In this document: one piece after another, positions 13,951 to 17,466 of the stretch
Position numbering within the stretch: the first letter of the stretch is position 1
Layout: every line of letters starts with the position of its first letter
NCBI GenBank assembly: GCA_964410215.1
Contig: CAYPHA010000087.1
Location: forward strand, 1 to 17,466
Direction of reading: 5' to 3'
Length of the DNA stretch: 17,466 nucleotides
From: CAYPHA01 sp964410215
GTDB lineage: Bacteria > Calditrichota > Calditrichia > Calditrichales > CAYPHA01
Notes under the pieces: model-generated
What the model saw: the letters and a program-made list of their open reading frames with translations, nothing else
The model's database searches: none
Told to the model about the DNA's origin: nothing
Made by a program: the position numbers and the translations under genes

Positions 13951-16053
13951 TCACCCGCTCAGCCACACCTGAAGAATGGCGTCCAGCTTTTCAGGTATGA
14001 CAGGCATGGACAGGTATTCCGTGGCACCGGCAGCGATGAAGCGACGCCGGTCGCCCTTGATGGCTCGTGCACTCAGCGCGATAACCGGGATCGTGTCCAT
14101 CCCCGGCTGCTTCCGGATTTGTCCGAGCAGTGCTTCGCCGTCTGTTTCCGCCCATTCCATCCGAACCATGATAAGATCAATAGCACGGTCTTGCGAAAGC
14201 GCCTGCACCAGCTGTTCGACTGAACAGGCCGTCATCATCCGTATTTCCTTTTCCTCCAGAATGCTGGAAAGGGCAAAAAGGTTTTTTTTATCGGAATCGG
14301 CCAGCAGCACCGTTTTACCCCTGAACAGGTCAGTTTCCAGATCCCCTGGAAGGAGCTGCCGACCGGCATTGGCGTCATCCGGGGCTTTCGATGTCATGAA
14401 CCGCTTCAGGAGACGGTCAAACGTTTCCTCACCAGCACTGCGCAGAATAACCAACCGTTCATTGTTCTGTTGAAATGCGTCCGTTTCCGGAACAGGACGT
14501 TGGTCTGTGTTCGTCAATATGACCGGTATGTCCGCAAGCAGTGCATCTTCGTTCATAGCCTGGAACAACCGCTTCATGGATTCATGCTCTATTGGGCTAT
14601 CGGTTACGATACAGCGGCCCCGCCCGTTGTGCACCATTTCTTTCAGATCGTATAATTCGGAAACGACCGTATGCGGGTAAGCATACTTTCTTAAATGATT
14701 CAGAACAGGTCCGCCTGCTTCCAAATCATGGTTCCATAAGAGAATAGGTTGAGAACCGTTTTCGATAAGCGTTTTCAGCCGGGAAAATGCTCCGGAGACT
14801 GCCTGCATATTGACCGGCTTGGTCAGATAACCGACGGCACCCTGTCCGATGGCCGTGTGCCGTTTATCGAATCCGGATATTACATAAACCGGGATAGAGT
14901 GGGTCAGCGGATTCATTTTCAGTTTCTTGAGAACCGAAATACCGTCAATCCGCGGTAATCCCAGGTCCAGAATAATGGCTCCCGGACGGTACTGACTGGC
15001 CATCTGCAGGCCGGCTTCGCCATCCTCGGCTAAAAGGCATTTAAAGCCGTTTTCCCGTGTTATCTCGAACAGGATGCGGGCAAAATTGGGATCGTCTTCC
15101 ACTATCAGAATAGCCGGTTCAGAGCTGTCCCAGTCATGACGGTCATCACGGATTTTGTTCACCATATCGATGCTTTGCGGAATCCTTTTCCCCGTGGCTG
15201 TGTTTTCAGAGTCACTTCCGTAACGGCCGTTCTCACTACGCAGCGGCAACAGCAATTGAAACGTGCTGCCTGTGCCTTCTTCGCTCTCAAGCCGGATCTC
15301 GCCGCCCAGTATCCCCGCCACTGCCCGGGAAATGGATAATCCCAGTCCCACACCGGTCAGGCTGCGGTCAAGCCTCCGGTCATAAGCCCTGAAGGCCTCG
15401 AAAATCATATCTTTCTGGTTCTCCGGTATGCCGATACCCGTATCCTGCACCGAAATGACAAGTGCTTCTTCACCATTCTTCGATTCGCTGATGTCAAAAG
15501 CGACCGTTATACTGCCCTGCTCGGTAAACTTTATAGCATTGGAAATTAAATTCCTGAGAATTTTTTCAACGGCGGACCGGTCGGTAACTATCTTTTCCGG
15601 AACCGTTTCGGCTATGCCGAGCTGTAATGTCAGTCCTTTGTTCCTGCAGTCCTGTTCGAAATTCTGGCTGATATAGGTCCCAAATCGTTTGATTGTAATA
15701 TCCTCGCTATGGGTCGGCAATTTCCCGGCCATGATGCGGGCAAGGTCCTGAACGTCATTCAGCACGGAATGCATCTGTTTGCCGGCGTCCGCAATAATCT
15801 GCGCGTAATTAAGCTGCTTAGAACCCAGCTTTCCTTCTTTGTTTTCCACCAGGAGATTGGAAAGGATTTGAATGCTGTTCAGACTGGAAAGCAGCTCCCG
15901 GGTCATGTTTTGCAGGAATTCCTGCTCGTTTGCCCTGGTCCGGTCCTGTTCCGCCTTCAGGGCTTCCAGCTCCTCCCGGGTGTGTTTAAGCAATTCTGAT
16001 TGCGTTTCGAAGGCTTTCTTACAATCACCATCGTCTTTAAGAATGTGTGTCAT
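13951..16053 (-). CDS. Hybrid histidine-kinase-like protein lacking the phosphoacceptor His; one intact and two degenerate receivers
   Basis: A 700-residue soluble protein with no transmembrane or PAS-type sensor segment. An N-terminal coiled coil (about 15-45) leads to a dimerisation helix whose H-box reads FLQNMTRELLSSLNSIQ, with R52 (CGG at 15898-15900) where His is expected and Ser-Ser in place of Thr-Pro. The ATPase domain looks intact: N-box NLISNAIKF (168-176), DTGIGIP (204-210), IFEAF (217-221), GVGLGLSIS (234-242). Receiver 1 (about 314-430) is complete, with E319/D320/D321, D363, S393 and K412. The middle segment (about 435-553) is receiver-like, keeps D485 but lacks the acidic pair and the usual Lys. 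Receiver 3 (about 580-697) has R631 at the phosphoacceptor position and M683 at the lysine position. Likely a regulatory pseudokinase or a phosphatase/scaffold, by analogy with DivL, which has Tyr instead of His. Partner unknown. Confidence 0.88.
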   Translation of the reverse strand: MTHILKDDGDCKKAFETQSELLKHTREELEALKAEQDRTRANEQEFLQNMTRELLSSLNSIQILSNLLVENKEGKLGSKQLNYAQIIADAGKQMHSVLNDVQDLARIMAGKLPTHSEDITIKRFGTYISQNFEQDCRNKGLTLQLGIAETVPEKIVTDRSAVEKILRNLISNAIKFTEQGSITVAFDISESKNGEEALVISVQDTGIGIPENQKDMIFEAFRAYDRRLDRSLTGVGLGLSISRAVAGILGGEIRLESEEGTGSTFQLLLPLRSENGRYGSDSENTATGKRIPQSIDMVNKIRDDRHDWDSSEPAILIVEDDPNFARILFEITRENGFKCLLAEDGEAGLQMASQYRPGAIILDLGLPRIDGISVLKKLKMNPLTHSIPVYVISGFDKRHTAIGQGAVGYLTKPVNMQAVSGAFSRLKTLIENGSQPILLWNHDLEAGGPVLNHLRKYAYPHTVVSELYDLKEMVHNGRGRCIVTDSPIEHESMKRLFQAMNEDALLADIPVILTNTDQRPVPETDAFQQNNERLVILRSAGEETFDRLLKRFMTSKAPDDANAGRQLLPGDLETDLFRGKTVLLADSDKKNLFALSSILEEKEIRMMTACSVEQLVQALSQDRAIDLIMVRMEWAETDGEALLGQIRKQPGMDTIPVIALSARAIKGDRRRFIAAGATEYLSMPVIPEKLDAILQVWLSG

Positions 16054-16166
16054 TACCTTATTCCTGTATTCGGTCCGGGTGTTGCATGATAGAATCCATA
16101 TTGATGTTCGTAATATTTTATGGAAGCTTTACTAATATATCGGTATTATTGAGGGGTGCGATTTTT

Positions 16167-16197
16167 TTTGAAATGTCTGTTTCATTTTTTAATTTCA
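16167..16197 (+). promoter_or_regulatory. Weak Bacteroidota-like promoter for the 16227 gene
   Basis: TTTG at 16167-16170, a 19-base spacer, then TAATTTCA at 16190-16197 (two mismatches in the last two bases from TAnnTTTG). It is correctly placed about 30 bases before the start codon at 16227. GGAG at 16217-16220 is the ribosome-binding site. The match is weak taken alone. Confidence 0.25.
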
Positions 16198-16226
16198 GCC
16201 ATCTATCCTAATGAACGGAGATTCCC

Positions 16227-16751
16227 ATGTTTATTCTGAAGTATATCGCCAAGCTGATAAAGATCCTGCGCTCGGCGGCAACGCCCGGTCAGATTGCCGG
16301 CGGCTTTATCCTCGGTATGGTTGTCGGACTGACGCCATTCGCCAGCCTGCACAATCTGCTGGTACTGTTTCTCATTATCATCCTTAATGTCAACATCGCT
16401 ATGGCCATATTAGGATTCCTGGTTTTTTCCGGGATCGCCTATATCTTTGATCCCCTGTTCCATGACCTGGGTTTTTTCTTGCTGGTTGATCTGTCATCTT
16501 TGAAATCCTTCTGGACCAGCCTGTACAATATTCCCATCGTACCCCTGACCCGTTTCAACAATACCGTGGTTATGGGCAGCCTGGTCGCTTCGCTGATCCT
16601 GCTTTTCCCGATGTACATTTCCAGCAAACGCTTTGTTCTGGTATACCGGGAGAAGATCGATCCGCGGTTCCAGAAATGGAAGGTTGTTCAGGCCGTGAAG
16701 GGAAGTAAACTGTATTCCGTCTATGAAAAAGTAAGCGATTGGAGACGATAA
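16227..16751 (+). CDS. Small membrane protein, TIGR03546/DUF2062-like
   Basis: A 174-residue inner membrane protein. A short basic amphipathic N-terminus (1-18) leads to TPGQIAGGFILGMVVGLTP (19-37), the Gly-rich motif seen in the DUF2062-like/TIGR03546 group, then hydrophobic segments at about 41-58, 59-76 and 114-131 and a basic cytoplasmic-looking tail. Its biochemical role is not known to me. GGAG at 16217-16220 supports the start. Its stop codon is followed immediately by the ATG of the next gene (TAA then ATG, no gap), so the two are translated in tandem. As I recall, TIGR03546 proteins occur beside TIGR03545 proteins, which is just what is seen here. The name rests on remembered pairing and motif, not on a search. 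Confidence 0.72.
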   Translation: MFILKYIAKLIKILRSAATPGQIAGGFILGMVVGLTPFASLHNLLVLFLIIILNVNIAMAILGFLVFSGIAYIFDPLFHDLGFFLLVDLSSLKSFWTSLYNIPIVPLTRFNNTVVMGSLVASLILLFPMYISSKRFVLVYREKIDPRFQKWKVVQAVKGSKLYSVYEKVSDWRR

Positions 16752-17466
16752 ATGATACGCAAACAAGGATTGATCGGACTGCTTATATTCGCCGCGTTGG
16801 TTCTGCTCGTCATGTACCTGCTGACGGACAGCTGGATGGAGTCTAAACTGGAAGATGCCGGCTCATCCATTGTTGGTGCAAAGGTCGAAATCGATGATTT
16901 TGATTTTTCCCTGTTCGGTCTTCATATAGGCTGGCAGCGGTTACAGGTGACCGATCCGAAGAATACCATGCGCAACATGGTTGAGACGTCGGAAAGCGAA
17001 TTCGACATGGAATTTATCCCCCTTCTATCGGGTAAAATGATCATCGAGAATTTTCAGATAACAGGTGTGCGGACGAATACGGAAAGGGAAACAGATGGTA
17101 AGATAGAGAAAGAAAAAAGAAAAGAGAAAAAAGAAAAAGGAGAAGAGGGGTTTATCGGGAAGACGATAAACCGGCTTGAGGACGAAGTGGCGGCGGCGCC
17201 GGTGATGAATATGTCAGGTGCTGCAAAGAAGGTGAACGTGGACAGCATCATGAAAATGCTGAACCTGCAGACACCGGAGCGGTTCGAAAACCTTAAATCC
17301 GACCTGGATCAACAGTATACGGACTGGCAGAAACGCTTTGAGAATATGAATTATGAAGAAGAGCTCAAAACACTGGAAACGCAGGTCAAAGCGATCGATG
17401 TCAAAAAGGTGGATGACCTGACAAAGGTTCAGAGCACCCTGAAACAGGTTGATAATGTCAAAAAAT
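16752..17466 (+). CDS. AsmA-like envelope protein, TIGR03545-like (runs off right edge)
   Basis: Translation from the ATG at 16752 stays open to the end of the window: 238 residues visible, more beyond. A single N-terminal transmembrane helix (about 7-24) is followed by an AsmA-like start with EIDDFDFSLFGLHIGWQRL (46-64) and a VTDPKNTMRNMVE segment (66-78), the repeated-strand pattern of proteins that expose lipid-binding beta sheet in the periplasm. Residues about 117-132 are an extreme Lys/Glu tract encoded by a 46-base purine run, and after about 160 the sequence becomes long and helical with heptad-like spacing (ending in repeated VKAIDVKKVDDL and VDNVKK units). It starts directly at the stop of the upstream small membrane gene. 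Family identity is probable from neighbour and sequence style. A role in envelope lipid or protein traffic is inference. Confidence 0.75.
   Translation, partial: MIRKQGLIGLLIFAALVLLVMYLLTDSWMESKLEDAGSSIVGAKVEIDDFDFSLFGLHIGWQRLQVTDPKNTMRNMVETSESEFDMEFIPLLSGKMIIENFQITGVRTNTERETDGKIEKEKRKEKKEKGEEGFIGKTINRLEDEVAAAPVMNMSGAAKKVNVDSIMKMLNLQTPERFENLKSDLDQQYTDWQKRFENMNYEEELKTLETQVKAIDVKKVDDLTKVQSTLKQVDNVKK
17105..17150 (+). other. 46-base uninterrupted purine tract inside a coding region
   Basis: Every base from 17105 to 17150 is A or G. In frame it encodes the Lys/Glu-rich stretch of the AsmA-like protein. Runs of A up to six make it prone to replication slippage, and a homopurine tract of this length can adopt triplex structure, but no mirror symmetry is obvious. 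Confidence 0.8.

Noticed and set aside
15898..15900. Missing H-box histidine explained by sequencing error or frameshift
   Set aside because: The codon CGG differs from CAC and CAT at two positions, and the flanking residues FLQNMT and SLNSI stay in frame with the family pattern.
1..17466. Mobile elements, tRNA genes or CRISPR arrays
   Set aside because: No transposase or integrase motifs, no tRNA-like cloverleaf arms and no regularly spaced direct repeats were recognised on either strand.

Overview
The window is a gene-dense bacterial chromosome segment with no gap between genes longer than about 230 bases. I see no tRNA, rRNA, CRISPR array, transposase or phage gene. Several features suggest a Gram-negative bacterium of the FCB (Bacteroidota-related) superphylum, perhaps one of its less-studied phyla such as Marinimicrobia, Calditrichota or KSB1. 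These are an outer-membrane TolC-type channel, a lipoprotein adaptor, a TIGR03546/TIGR03545-type gene pair, and promoter-like sites close to the Bacteroidota consensus TTTG-N19..21-TAnnTTTG in front of several genes. The phylum assignment is inference only. Clear Shine-Dalgarno sequences occur before some genes (strongest before acs) and are absent before others.

Layout. (1) 1-807, minus strand: a nitroreductase followed with a 4-base overlap by a short-chain dehydrogenase that runs off the left edge. (2) 1035-1730: a response regulator whose N-terminus looks like a DnaJ J-domain. (3) 1740-6350: an envelope-type cluster with two paralogous radical SAM/SPASM proteins flanking a family 2 glycosyltransferase and a UPF0104/LPG-synthase-type multispanning membrane protein. 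(4) 6356-6409: a C/G-tract palindrome, with a related copy at 11047-11093. (5) 6414-8315, minus: acetyl-CoA synthetase (acs). (6) 8530-13949: an export operon with a lipoprotein HlyD-type adaptor, a second membrane-anchored adaptor, a MacB/FtsX-type permease and a TolC-type outer membrane channel, but no ATPase gene. (7) 13951-16053, minus: a soluble hybrid histidine-kinase-like protein whose phosphoacceptor histidine is arginine and whose last receiver domain lacks the phosphoacceptor aspartate. (8) 16227 to the right edge: a small membrane protein and the start of a large AsmA-like protein, joined stop-to-start.

How the parts may work together. Region 3 looks like an undescribed envelope or lipid-linked glycan modification pathway: radical SAM chemistry, sugar transfer and a membrane transfer or flipping step. 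Region 6 would move a substrate across both membranes if an ATPase is supplied from elsewhere. The two signalling proteins (1035-1730 and 13951-16053) are both atypical, and each lies tail-to-tail against a neighbouring operon with almost no gap. The most unusual items are the J-domain/receiver fusion, the pseudo-histidine-kinase and the double radical SAM cluster.
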